Shown here piece by piece: positions 38,176 to 46,749 of a stretch of DNA of 64,000 nt (position 1 is its first letter; every line of letters begins with the position of its first letter). Under the pieces are notes generated by a model. It was given only the letters and a program-made list of their open reading frames with translations. It was not told the origin of the DNA and ran no database searches. The translations under genes and the position numbers were made by a program. This DNA comes from an uncultured Alsobacter sp. (lineage in GTDB: Bacteria; Pseudomonadota; Alphaproteobacteria; Rhizobiales; Beijerinckiaceae). Where the stretch lies: the NCBI RefSeq assembly GCF_945952055.1, contig NZ_CAMFHB010000004.1, forward strand, positions 1 through 64,000, given 5' to 3'.

Positions 38176-39148
38176 GGGCGGCCTCCGCGGCGACCAGCAG
38201 ACAGGCGGCCCTGTGGCCGGGCGGTCCCGCGAGGTCGGGGCGCTCGTGGTGGCAGGCCTCGACCCGCACGGGGCAACGGGGGTGAAAGGCGCACCCCTGC
38301 GGAATGGCGTCGAGCCGCGGCATGGCCCCGTCGATCTGCGAGAGCGCGTCCATGCGCCGGCGCATGCTCGGGATCGAGCCCATCAGGCCGCGCGAATAGG
38401 GATGGCGGGCGCGGTGGATGACAGCGTCGACGGGCCCCTCCTCCACCACGCGGCCGGCATACATCACCGCGACGCGGTCCGCCGTCTCGGCGATCACGCC
38501 CATGTCGTGGGTCACCAGCATCACCGCCATGCCGCGCTCCCGGCACAGGCGCTTGATGAGCCCCGTGATCTGGGCCTGGATCGAGACGTCGAGGGCGGTG
38601 GTGGGCTCGTCGGCGATCAGCAGCACGGGATCGGCCGCGAGCGCCAGGGCGATCACCACCCGCTGGCGCATGCCTCCGGAAAACTGGTGCGGATAGTGGT
38701 CGATGCGCTCGGCGGGCGCCGGGATGCCCACCTCGGCCAGGAGCCCCAGGGCGCGCTGGCGGGCCGCGCCCCGCGACAGGCCCAGATGGGTGCGGATGGT
38801 CTCCTCGAGCTGGTTGCCGACGCGCAGCAGCGGGTTCAGCGAGGTCAGCGGGTCCTGGAAGACGACGCCGATCTCGCGTCCCCTCACCTCTCGCATCGCC
38901 TTCACGTCGAGCCCGTCGATGCGGCGGCCGCGCAGCGTGACGCTGCCGCCGACGATCCGCCCCGGCGGCTCGATGAGCCCGATGACGGCCGTGCCGGTGA
39001 GCGACTTGCCGGCGCCCGACTCGCCCACGACGCCCAGGATCTCGCCGGCGGCGATCGACAGCGACACGTCGCGCAGCGCGTGCAGCGGTCCACGGCGCGT
39101 CTCGAAGGTGACGGACAGCCCGTCGACGGCGAGGACGGGAGAGCTCAC
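38162..39148 (-). CDS. Dipeptide ABC transporter ATPase, DppD type (locus 5)
   Basis: A 328-residue ATPase with [55 protein letters not shown] and a C-terminal CAFHPRCPVRVEAC cluster. The start is GTG at 39148, five bases after GGAGG and overlapping the amidohydrolase stop as GTGA; the frame is open upstream but only as an out-of-phase reading of that gene. Confidence 0.93.
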   Translation of the reverse strand: MSSPVLAVDGLSVTFETRRGPLHALRDVSLSIAAGEILGVVGESGAGKSLTGTAVIGLIEPPGRIVGGSVTLRGRRIDGLDVKAMREVRGREIGVVFQDPLTSLNPLLRVGNQLEETIRTHLGLSRGAARQRALGLLAEVGIPAPAERIDHYPHQFSGGMRQRVVIALALAADPVLLIADEPTTALDVSIQAQITGLIKRLCRERGMAVMLVTHDMGVIAETADRVAVMYAGRVVEEGPVDAVIHRARHPYSRGLMGSIPSMRRRMDALSQIDGAMPRLDAIPQGCAFHPRCPVRVEACHHERPDLAGPPGHRAACLLVAAEAAHAGA

Positions 39149-40635
39149 GCGGGCCTCCGCGTCACCGGATAGGCGGAGGAGAAGATCTCCTCGGCGGGCG
39201 GATGCTGCCAGGTGCGCTGCGGATAGAGAGCCATCAGGCGCTCGAACTGCGCCTGTGCACGCCGGTTGTCGGCGGCCTCGTCCACGCCCGGGATGATGCG
39301 GTCGATCATCGAGAAGCGGCCATCGACCATGACGGTCCTGACGTCGCGGCCGTGCCCGGTGAGCATCAGCGTCTGGATGGGATCGATGACCTGGCCGGTG
39401 TGGGGGCGATCGAGGTCGATCACGATCAGGTCCGCCTTGGCGCCGGGCTCCAGCCGACCGAGGTCGGGGCGCTCCAAAGCCTTGGCGCCACCGAGGGTCG
39501 CGGCATCGAACAGGTCCTCGCTGCGGCAGGTCGTCGTGGTGGCGTCCGCCACGCGGCAGAGGATCAGGCCCATCTGCATGTTGAGGATCATGTCCGGGGG
39601 CGAGGTGTCGGTGCCGAGCCCGATGTTCAGCCCCATGTCGCGATAGCGGGCGAAGGAGCGGATGACGTTGCCGTGCCGGGAGGAGACCAGCGGGCAGTGG
39701 ACGATGGTGGCGCCGTTGTCGCGGATGATCTCGAGGTCGCGGCCGGGCCGGTCGATGCCGGGCGCCCCCGAGACCCACGTTCCGTGCGGCAGCAGCGTAC
39801 GCCGGCCGAAGAAGCCGAGGCTCTCCAGCCACTCGGGCGGGCTCATGCCGCGCAGCGCCAGCACCAGGTCGTACTCGATCTTCGACTGGCAGCAGTGCAG
39901 GCGCACCGGCACGCCGAGCTCGTCACGGGCGGCCGCCGTGCGGCGCAGGAGCTCTGGCGTGCAGGTCTCGATGCGGTCGGGCGCCAGCATGGTGCGCACG
40001 AGGCCGCCGGCGGTGTTCTCGAAGCGCCGGCAGAAGGCGATCGCCTCCTCGAGGTTGGCGAGCCCGCGCGCCTCGTCGAAGAACGGCTGGATGGTCCCGT
40101 CCGGCGCCACGAACTGGTTGCCGGCCCGGTAGGCGGGACCCAGATAGGCGCGCAGCCCGAGATCCTCCGCCGCCTGCGCGGCGCCGGCGAACTCGGCGGT
40201 CGTCTCGCCCCATTCGCGGTAGAACAGCGAGGCGATGGGCAGGGCGGTCGTGATGCCGTTGCGGATCAGGCCCGCGAAGGCATGGCGCTTCTGGAAGACG
40301 AGCTCATCCGGCGAGTACATCTCGTAGGGGCCGGCTTCCATGTAGGTGTGCGGCCAGACGCGCCCCTTGCGCCATGCCGGCTGGTTGTCGAAGCCGAGGA
40401 TCGTGGTGTCGAGGTCGGACAGGGCGTCGAGGTCGACGAAGCCCGGCGACACGATGGCCTCGCCCATGTCGAGCCGCCGCGCGACCTCGCCCTGGAAGCC
40501 GTGGCCGACGAAGACGACCCGGTCGCCCTCGACCACCACCTCGCCCCGTTCGAGCAGCCGGTGCCGGCCGTCGGCATGGCCGACGACCCAGTGGGCGGTG
40601 ATGAGCGTGCGGCCGTCGAGGCGGGCGGGCGCCAT
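39145..40635 (-). CDS. Amidohydrolase superfamily protein lacking the usual HxH motif
   Basis: A 496-residue protein with the COG0402-type layout: N-terminal beta-sandwich strand, barrel and C-terminal PDLGRLEPGAKADLIVIDLDRPH. The first-strand metal motif, normally PG-x-x-x-x-HxH, reads PGFVDLDAL, placing D70 and L72 where the histidines are expected. Later positions are kept: H247 (RLHCCQ), H284 (PHGTWV) and D343 (GTDTSPPD). It may bind metal differently or represent a variant subfamily. It lies inside an ABC operon next to a canonical amidohydrolase (2-bp gap), suggesting successive steps on one imported amide or amine. Substrate unknown. Confidence 0.87.
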   Translation of the reverse strand: MAPARLDGRTLITAHWVVGHADGRHRLLERGEVVVEGDRVVFVGHGFQGEVARRLDMGEAIVSPGFVDLDALSDLDTTILGFDNQPAWRKGRVWPHTYMEAGPYEMYSPDELVFQKRHAFAGLIRNGITTALPIASLFYREWGETTAEFAGAAQAAEDLGLRAYLGPAYRAGNQFVAPDGTIQPFFDEARGLANLEEAIAFCRRFENTAGGLVRTMLAPDRIETCTPELLRRTAAARDELGVPVRLHCCQSKIEYDLVLALRGMSPPEWLESLGFFGRRTLLPHGTWVSGAPGIDRPGRDLEIIRDNGATIVHCPLVSSRHGNVIRSFARYRDMGLNIGLGTDTSPPDMILNMQMGLILCRVADATTTTCRSEDLFDAATLGGAKALERPDLGRLEPGAKADLIVIDLDRPHTGQVIDPIQTLMLTGHGRDVRTVMVDGRFSMIDRIIPGVDEAADNRRAQAQFERLMALYPQRTWQHPPAEEIFSSAYPVTRRPA

Positions 40636-40637
40636 GG

Positions 40638-41834
40638 TCAGGGCGCCTCCACCAGGCAGGCGCCGTCGCGGGCCACGACCTTGCCCCTCTTCACGACGAG
40701 CGGGCGCTTGTGGCGCGACACGACCGCGTCGGTGATCGTCTCGCCCGTGAGCAGGACCAGGTCGGCGACGCAGCCCACCTCCAGGCCGTAGCCCTCGATG
40801 CCGACGACGGCGGCACCTCCGCTCGTGCAGACCTCGAAGGCGATCTCGACCTCTTCGTCCCGCCGGAAATTGTTGCGCAGGCCGAGGAACATGGCCCGCT
40901 CCAGCATGTCGGCGTTGCCGTAGGGGCCCCAGGTGTCGCGGATGCCGTCGTTGCCGGAGCACACGCGCACGCCCGCCTTGCGCAGCCTGGCGATGGGCGG
41001 GGCCGGCCGGCTGGCCGGGCCGGTGGTCATGATGGCGACGTCGAGTTCGACGAGCTGCTCGATCAGCGGTTCCACCAGCGCGGGGTCGGGATCACCCAGG
41101 CAGAAGGCGTGGCTCACCGTGACCTTGCCCTTCATGCCGAGCGCACGGGTGCGATCGAGGATCAGCTCCATCGAGAAGGCGCCCATGGTCGAAGGCTCGT
41201 GCAGGTGGATGTCGACGGGCTTGCCGAACCGCTCGGCCAGCGCGAACACCGCGTCGACATGACCCTTGGGGTCCCGGTCGATGGCGCAGGGGTCGAGGCC
41301 GCCCACGAAGTCCGCCCCCATGGCCATGGCCTCGGTCAGCAGCTCGAGGGTGCCGGGACGGATCAGGAGGCCCGACTGGGGAAACGCCACGGTCTGCAGC
41401 GTCAGCACGTCGGCGTAGCGGGCGGCGGTCTCGAGCACGCCGCGCATGCCGGAGAGCCCCACGTCGGTGTCGACGTCGACGTGGGAGAGGATGTGCGTCG
41501 AGCCGTGCGAGGACGACAGCACCACCTGGCGCGCCGACTGGCGGGCCGAGTCGATGTTGAGCTCCTTCTTGAGGCGACGCTCGTTGGTGATCTTGTCGAT
41601 GAGCCGGGGGCCGGCGGAGTTCGGATGCCAGCCCATGCCGAGCAGCGTCTTGTCGAGATGGGTGTGGGCCTCGACGAGGCCGGGCGCCAGGATCGCGCCG
41701 CCGCCCTCCTCCACCGGGACGCCGGGGGCCGAGAGCCCCTGCCCCAGCGCCGCGATGCGCCCGTCCCTGACCAGCACGTCGACGGTGGCGCCGCCCATGG
41801 GGCGGACATTGCGGATGAGGAGATCGTTCGCCAT
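40638..41834 (-). CDS. Amidohydrolase, cytosine deaminase-like
   Basis: A 398-residue amidohydrolase with the full cytosine deaminase-type motif set: EAHTHLDKT (H57, H59), DIHLHEPS (H210, H212, E213), VSHAFCLGD (H242) and SGNDGIRDTWGPYG (D296). These ligate one catalytic metal and the general acid/base. Such enzymes deaminate or hydrolyse cyclic amides, pyrimidines or related N-heterocycles in the cytoplasm. The neighbouring ABC transporter suggests the substrate is imported. It starts 16 bp after the DppC-like permease stop. Confidence 0.9.
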   Translation of the reverse strand: MANDLLIRNVRPMGGATVDVLVRDGRIAALGQGLSAPGVPVEEGGGAILAPGLVEAHTHLDKTLLGMGWHPNSAGPRLIDKITNERRLKKELNIDSARQSARQVVLSSSHGSTHILSHVDVDTDVGLSGMRGVLETAARYADVLTLQTVAFPQSGLLIRPGTLELLTEAMAMGADFVGGLDPCAIDRDPKGHVDAVFALAERFGKPVDIHLHEPSTMGAFSMELILDRTRALGMKGKVTVSHAFCLGDPDPALVEPLIEQLVELDVAIMTTGPASRPAPPIARLRKAGVRVCSGNDGIRDTWGPYGNADMLERAMFLGLRNNFRRDEEVEIAFEVCTSGGAAVVGIEGYGLEVGCVADLVLLTGETITDAVVSRHKRPLVVKRGKVVARDGACLVEAP

Positions 41835-41850
41835 GGGGTCCTCCTGAGGC

Positions 41851-42789
41851 TCAGCGGAGCCTGGGGTTGAGGGCGTCGCGCAGCCAGTCGCCGACGAGGT
41901 TCACCGCCAGCACGATGAGGCCGAGCTGGACGGCAGGGAAGACCACGACCCACCAGGACCCGGAGAACAGGTACTGGTTGCCGACGCGGATGAGCGTGCC
42001 GAGAGAGGGCTTGGTGACGGGCATGCCCACGCCCAGGAAGGAGAGCGTGGCTTCCGACAGGATGGCCAGTCCCAGGTTGAGCGTCGCGGCCACGAGCACG
42101 GGCGTGAGCGCATTGGGCAGGATGTGGCGCCGCATGATGCGGCGGCTCGCGACGCCGATGATCTGGGCGGCGAGCACGTATTCCTTGCGCCGCTCCACCA
42201 TGGTGGAGGCCCGCACCGTGCGCGCGTACTGGACCCACCCCGTCAGCGAGATGGCCCCGACCAGGATGACGCCCGAGAAGGCGTCGCGCAGGCCCGGGGG
42301 CAGGAGCCCCTTGAAGACGGCGCTGACCAGGATCGCGACGAGAAGCGTGGGGATCGACAGCACCGTGTCGGCGAGCCGCATGAGCACGTTGTCGACCCAG
42401 CCCCCGAAATAGCCGGCCGCGAGCCCGATCGTGACTCCGATCGCCATGGCGCACAGCACGCTGGCCAGGCCGATGAGCAGCGAGATGCGCGTGCCGTAGA
42501 GAATGGTGGACAGCACGTCTCGCCCCTGCGGGTCCGTGCCGAGCAGGAACGGCCACTCGCCGTCCTTGGCCCAGATCGGCGGGAGTTCGGCCTTGTCGAT
42601 GAAGATCTGCGCCAGGTCGTAGGGGTTCTGGGGCGACAGCACCGGGGCGAGCACCGCCGTGCCGGCGAGAACGACGAAGAGCACGGCCCCGAAGACGGCC
42701 ATCGGCGTGCGGCGGAAGCTCCAGAACAGGTCGGAGGCGACGATGGCGCGCAGGACCGCGCCGAGGCTGCGCCGGGCTTCAGCGGCCAT
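41851..42789 (-). CDS. ABC transporter permease, DppC type (locus 5)
   Basis: A 312-residue DppC-like permease: FLLGTDPQGRDVLSTILYGTRIS near residues 80-100, the loop RASTMVERRKEYVLAAQIIGVASRRIMRRHILPNAL, and the end AVNLVGDWLRDALNPRLR. It overlaps the DppB gene by 11 bp and precedes the cytosine deaminase-like gene. Confidence 0.94.
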   Translation of the reverse strand: MAAEARRSLGAVLRAIVASDLFWSFRRTPMAVFGAVLFVVLAGTAVLAPVLSPQNPYDLAQIFIDKAELPPIWAKDGEWPFLLGTDPQGRDVLSTILYGTRISLLIGLASVLCAMAIGVTIGLAAGYFGGWVDNVLMRLADTVLSIPTLLVAILVSAVFKGLLPPGLRDAFSGVILVGAISLTGWVQYARTVRASTMVERRKEYVLAAQIIGVASRRIMRRHILPNALTPVLVAATLNLGLAILSEATLSFLGVGMPVTKPSLGTLIRVGNQYLFSGSWWVVVFPAVQLGLIVLAVNLVGDWLRDALNPRLR

Positions 42790-43771
42790 GGCTGCCTCCG
42801 GCGACGGCGTCCTGCCGCAGGCGGGGGTCGACCACGGCGTAGGTCAGGTCGACGATGGTGTTGACCGCCACGAACACGGCCGAGACGACCATGAGGTAGG
42901 CGGCCATCACGGGGATGTCGATGAAGGACACGGCCTGCACGAACAGGAGCCCCATGCCGGGCCACTGGAACACGGTCTCGGTGACCAGGGCGAAGGCGAT
43001 GAGGTTGCCGATCTGCAACCCGGTCACGGTGATGACGGGCATCAGGCAGTTGCGCAGCGCGTGGCGGAAGCGGACCGAGCGCTCGGTGAGCCCCCTCGCC
43101 CGGGCGAAGCGGATGAAGTCGGTGCGCATCACCTCCAGCATCTCGGCGCGCACGAGCCGCATCACCAGGGTGATCTGGAACAGCGACAGGGTCAGCGACG
43201 GCAGGATCAGCGCGATCAGTCCCGAACGCGTGAGGAAGCCCGTGGACCAGCCGCCGATCTGCACCACCTGCCCGCGCCCGAAGGCCGGCAGCCAGCCGAG
43301 CGACACCGAGAAGAGAAGGATCAGCAGGATGCCGACCGCGAAACTCGGCAGGGACACCCCCAGCACGGACACGAACTGCAGGGCCTGGGCGGCCAGGCCG
43401 TTGCGGTTGACGGCGGTGTAGACGCCGAGCGGCAGGCCGATGAGAAGCGACAGCACGGTCGCCACGATCACCAGCTCGAAGGTCGCGGGGAACCGCTCCG
43501 CGATCAGGACGAAAACGTCCTGCTGGTTGCGAAACGAGATCCCGAAGTCGCCGCGCGCGGCATTGGCGACGAAGGCGAGGTACTGGGCGGGCACGGAGCG
43601 GTTGAGCCCCAGCCGCTCGCGCAGTTCGTCGCGCTGGGCCTGCGAGGCCTGCTCGTTGAGCATCAGCTCCACCGGATCGCCCACGAACCGGAAGATCGCG
43701 AAGGCGATGAGCGCGACCGTCAGCATGACGCCGACGGCATTGGCGAGCCTCTTGATCACGAAGACCAGCAT
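42779..43771 (-). CDS. ABC transporter permease, DppB type (locus 5)
   Basis: A 330-residue DppB-like permease beginning MLVFVIKRLANAVGVMLTVALIAFAIFRFVGDP. It has the GLNRSVPAQYLAFV segment, the loop DFIRFARARGLTERSVRFRHALRNCLMPV and the end DLTYAVVDPRLRQDAVAGG. ATG 43771 has GGAGAGG five bases upstream; the open frame above it runs into repeat sequence. A repeat-filled 370-bp gap separates it from the binding-protein gene. Confidence 0.93.
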   Translation of the reverse strand: MLVFVIKRLANAVGVMLTVALIAFAIFRFVGDPVELMLNEQASQAQRDELRERLGLNRSVPAQYLAFVANAARGDFGISFRNQQDVFVLIAERFPATFELVIVATVLSLLIGLPLGVYTAVNRNGLAAQALQFVSVLGVSLPSFAVGILLILLFSVSLGWLPAFGRGQVVQIGGWSTGFLTRSGLIALILPSLTLSLFQITLVMRLVRAEMLEVMRTDFIRFARARGLTERSVRFRHALRNCLMPVITVTGLQIGNLIAFALVTETVFQWPGMGLLFVQAVSFIDIPVMAAYLMVVSAVFVAVNTIVDLTYAVVDPRLRQDAVAGGSHGR

Positions 43772-43814
43772 GTCGCCTCTCCGGTTGAGGGTCTCGAGAC
43801 CCCACCCCTCCCGA

Positions 43815-44113
43815 CGTCCTGGCCGGACTTGGCCCTTCGGTACACACACATCTGACTCGAGCCCGAAGGTAGGGCGCTCTCCCTCCCCTGCAGGGGAGGG
43901 TGGCAGCCGCGAAGCGGCTGATGGGTGGGGAACCCGGCGAAGGCGAGGCGGGCAAGCCTGGGCCGGCCCTGATGTCGTGCCCAATTCTGCCGCACTGCCC
44001 CCACCCGTCTCGCGCTTCGCGCGATCCACCCTCCCCTGCAGGGGAGGGAGACCGCGCTCAGCCGTCGAGAAAAATGTGTATGCATGCCGAAGGGCCGGGC
44101 ACGGGCAAGACGA
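43815..44113. repeat. Nested inverted repeat (family C palindromes within family A-like ends)
   Basis: The 370-bp gap 43772-44141 holds no gene but a symmetrical structure. The ends are A-like half units (CGTCCTGGCCGGACTTGGCC at 43815 and the reverse complement of CGTCTTGCCCGTGCCCGGCC at 44113, both reaching CCCTTCGG), followed inward by ACACAT. Then come two inverted family C units, each with the 20-bp perfect palindrome CCCTCCCCTGCAGGGGAGGG (43881-43900 and 44029-44048), and a unique centre of about 65 bp. It could fold into a large cruciform or be a MITE remnant. Confidence 0.65.
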
Positions 44114-44141
44114 TCGGAGAGGTCGGACAGGGGCACCTGCC

Positions 44142-45722
44142 TTACTTCAGCTTCGTCAGCCAGAGCCTCGGCTTGTTGTCGGCGCCCTGCACCATGGTGT
44201 CGACCGTGGCGTTGCGCATGGCCCAGACCATGGGCTGCTGGTGCATGGGGATGAACATGACCTCATCCTTGGCGATCTTCAGCGCCTCGGTCATCATCGG
44301 CAGGCGCTTGGCGGGGTCGAGCTCGACACCCCCCTTGTCCGTGAGCTCGTCGATGCGCGGGTCACCCCAGTTCGCCCAGTTGAACACGCCGCCGGCGCCG
44401 CTCTTGCTGCGGATCACCTGCACCAGCAGCGAGTAGGTGTCGATCATCGGCTCGGTCGCCCAGCCGAAGGAGATCACGTCGAACTCGCCCTTGACGCGCT
44501 TGGGCGTCTGCTGGGCCCGCGGGGCGAGGCTGAGGTTGGGCTTGAGGCCGATGCGCGACCACATGGACGCCACCGCCTGGCACAGCTCCTCCTCGTTCAC
44601 GAGGCTGTCGGTGTTGCAGTTCATCAGGAAGGAGAAGCCGTTCGGGTAGCCCGCGTCGGCCAGGAGCTTCTTCGCGCCCTCGGCGTCGAAAGCCGGACGG
44701 GCGTCGAGGAACGGCGCGTAGCCCGGGATGGCGGGTGCGACGAGCGAGCCCGTCGTCCGGGACAGGCCGCGCATGGCGCGCTTCTGCACCGCGTCGGCGT
44801 CGATCCCCTTGTAGAGCGCCTCGCGGACGCGCTTGTCCTTGAAGGGGTTCTTCTCCTTGACGTCGCTCTCGACGAGCTTGTCGGTCATGTTGAAGGCGAA
44901 GAACACGGTGCGCAGTTCGTTGGTCTGCAGCACCTTGATGTCGGGCGATGCCGCCAGGCGCGGGATGTCCTGCAGCGGCGCCACGTTGGTGAAGTCGATC
45001 TCGCCCGACAGCATGGCCGCGACGCGCGTGGCCGACGAGGTGATCGGCGAGAACTCGATCCGGTCGATGTTGTGGAGCGGCTTGTCCCACCAGTCCTTGT
45101 TGGCGACGAACACGGTCTGGGCGTCCACCCGGCGCGACTCGATCCGGAAGGGGCCGGTGCCGTTGGCGTTGGTGGTGGCGTAGCCTTCGACGCCCTTGCC
45201 GCTGTCGGTGGGCAGCAGCGCGTTGTTGTCCGTCATCCACTTCTTGTCGAGAATGTAGATGTTGGTCAGGTCGTTGAGCAGCAGCGGATAGGGTCCCAGG
45301 ACCTCGATCTCGACCGTGAGGTCGTCGATCTTCTTCGACGACTTGTAGGCAGGCAGGTTCCCCTTCAGGGGCGAGGTCGGATGGGTGACGCGCTCGAGCG
45401 AGGCCAGCACGTCGTCGGCCGTGAAGGGATCGCCGTTGTGGAACTTGACGCCCTTGCGCAGCTTGAAGCGCCAGGTGGTCGGAGACACGATCTCCCACGA
45501 CTCGGCCAGGGCGGGCTCGATCTTCAGGTCGCCATTGTAGCGCACGAGTCCTTCGTACACGTGGTTCAGCACGGCGAGCGTGAAGGTCTCGCCGAAGGAG
45601 TAGGGATCCAGGGAGGCGATCTCGCGCGCCCCGCCCCACTTCAAGGTCTTCGCCTGCGCACCGGGCATCGCCGCCGACACGGCCAGCGCGGCGGTCGCCG
45701 CTATGAGGATCCTGCGAAGCAT
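44142..45722 (-). CDS. Peptide-type ABC transporter substrate-binding protein (locus 5)
   Basis: A 526-residue SBP_bac_5 receptor with a Sec signal peptide (LRRILIAATAALAVSAAMPGAQA), LNHVYEGLVRYNGDLKIEPALAESW and FKLRKGVKFHNGDPFTADDV. ATG 45722 (AGGAGG five bases upstream) is preferred over the adjacent ATG 45725. First gene of the minus operon, divergent from the GntR regulator across a palindrome-containing gap. The 370-bp repeat between it and the permease gene may reduce distal expression. Confidence 0.93.
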   Translation of the reverse strand: MLRRILIAATAALAVSAAMPGAQAKTLKWGGAREIASLDPYSFGETFTLAVLNHVYEGLVRYNGDLKIEPALAESWEIVSPTTWRFKLRKGVKFHNGDPFTADDVLASLERVTHPTSPLKGNLPAYKSSKKIDDLTVEIEVLGPYPLLLNDLTNIYILDKKWMTDNNALLPTDSGKGVEGYATTNANGTGPFRIESRRVDAQTVFVANKDWWDKPLHNIDRIEFSPITSSATRVAAMLSGEIDFTNVAPLQDIPRLAASPDIKVLQTNELRTVFFAFNMTDKLVESDVKEKNPFKDKRVREALYKGIDADAVQKRAMRGLSRTTGSLVAPAIPGYAPFLDARPAFDAEGAKKLLADAGYPNGFSFLMNCNTDSLVNEEELCQAVASMWSRIGLKPNLSLAPRAQQTPKRVKGEFDVISFGWATEPMIDTYSLLVQVIRSKSGAGGVFNWANWGDPRIDELTDKGGVELDPAKRLPMMTEALKIAKDEVMFIPMHQQPMVWAMRNATVDTMVQGADNKPRLWLTKLK

Positions 45723-45883
45723 CATTCCCTCCTGATCACCGCGATCGTCCCCCGGTCGCACAGCGATCGTATGCAGTTTTGGTCCACGATGACGAGCAAA
45801 AAATACTTGCAGTCTGCTGCCCGTTTCGGCGCCGGGCTGGTTGCGACGGGTGCAAATTCAAGAGAAACGCTGGAGTTGCCCCC

Positions 45884-45909
45884 TGCACCGCCAACCGGTT
45901 GGCGGTGCA
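45884..45909. promoter_or_regulatory. 26-bp perfect palindrome in the binding-protein/GntR divergent gap
   Basis: Half-site TGCACCGCCAACC meets its exact reverse complement GGTTGGCGGTGCA. The right end is part of an 11-bp direct repeat GGTGCAAATTC, found at 45849-45859 and 45904-45914. An additional inverted pair GTATGCAG (45769-45776) / CTGCATAC (45922-45929) flanks it. Likely the operator region for the adjacent GntR regulator; which element is bound is not known. Confidence 0.55.
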
Positions 45910-45972
45910 AATTCGGGCATTCTGCATACTGTTTTTGAGCTATCCTGTATCCGAAACGAGAGGCCAGAGGAC

Positions 45973-46749
45973 ATGGCGGCACGACGCGGCACGGATGAGG
46001 CGACGACGGGGGAAGGCGATGCGCCGCGCTCGCGCGCGATGATGGTCTACCGCGCCCTGCGCCGCGCCATCATCGAGCAGGCGCTCTCTCCGGGCGCCAA
46101 GCTGCCGGAGGACGCCATCGGCGAGCGGCTGGGCGTGAGCCGCACCCTCGTGCGCGAGGCGCTCGGGCGGCTCGCCGCCGAGGGCCTCGTTGAACTGCGC
46201 CACAACCGGAGCGCCGCCGTCGCCTATCCCAGCCTGGAGGAGGCGCGCGAGGTCTTCGCGGTGCGCAAGGCCATGGAGCGTCTCGTCGTGGAAGAGCTCG
46301 CCGGGCGGCTCACGGCCGAACAGCGCAGGCGCCTGCGAACACATGTCGGGCGCGAGGACGAGGCCCGCGTCCGGGGTGGCGCGGAGTCGATCCGGCTGGC
46401 GGGCGAGTTCCACCTGCTGCTGGCGGAGTGCACGGGCAACTCGCTGCTCATCCGCTACGTCAACGAGGTCGCGTCGCGCTGCTCGCTGATCCTGGCGATC
46501 TACGGCCGGCCTCACTCCTCCGACTGCGCCGTGAACGAGCACAGGGACCTGATCGAGGCGCTGGAGAAGGGCGACGTGCCCACCGCCGTGCGCCTGATGG
46601 ACCATCACCTGGCGTCCGTGATGGACCGGGCCCTGCTCTCCGACCGGCGCGGCGACGACATCCGCGACGTCCTCGCCTCCTTCGCGCGGGAGGAGGGCCT
46701 CGGACAGCCGCCCGCCCCACAGGTCCGCAAACCCAGAAAGGCCCGCTGA
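45973..46749 (+). CDS. GntR family regulator (FCD subfamily)
   Basis: A 258-residue GntR protein: winged helix (AIIEQALSPGAKLPEDAIGERLGVSRTLVREALGRLAAEGLVEL) at about residues 30-85, then an all-helical FCD domain with FHLLLAECTGNSLL and NEHRDLIEALEKGDVPTAVRLMDHHL, whose Asp/His residues normally bind metal and a carboxylate effector. ATG 45973 has AGAGG close by; upstream in-frame codons would cross the palindrome. It is divergent from the peptide ABC operon and one base overlaps the flavin reductase gene (TGATG). Confidence 0.91.
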   Translation: MAARRGTDEATTGEGDAPRSRAMMVYRALRRAIIEQALSPGAKLPEDAIGERLGVSRTLVREALGRLAAEGLVELRHNRSAAVAYPSLEEAREVFAVRKAMERLVVEELAGRLTAEQRRRLRTHVGREDEARVRGGAESIRLAGEFHLLLAECTGNSLLIRYVNEVASRCSLILAIYGRPHSSDCAVNEHRDLIEALEKGDVPTAVRLMDHHLASVMDRALLSDRRGDDIRDVLASFAREEGLGQPPAPQVRKPRKAR

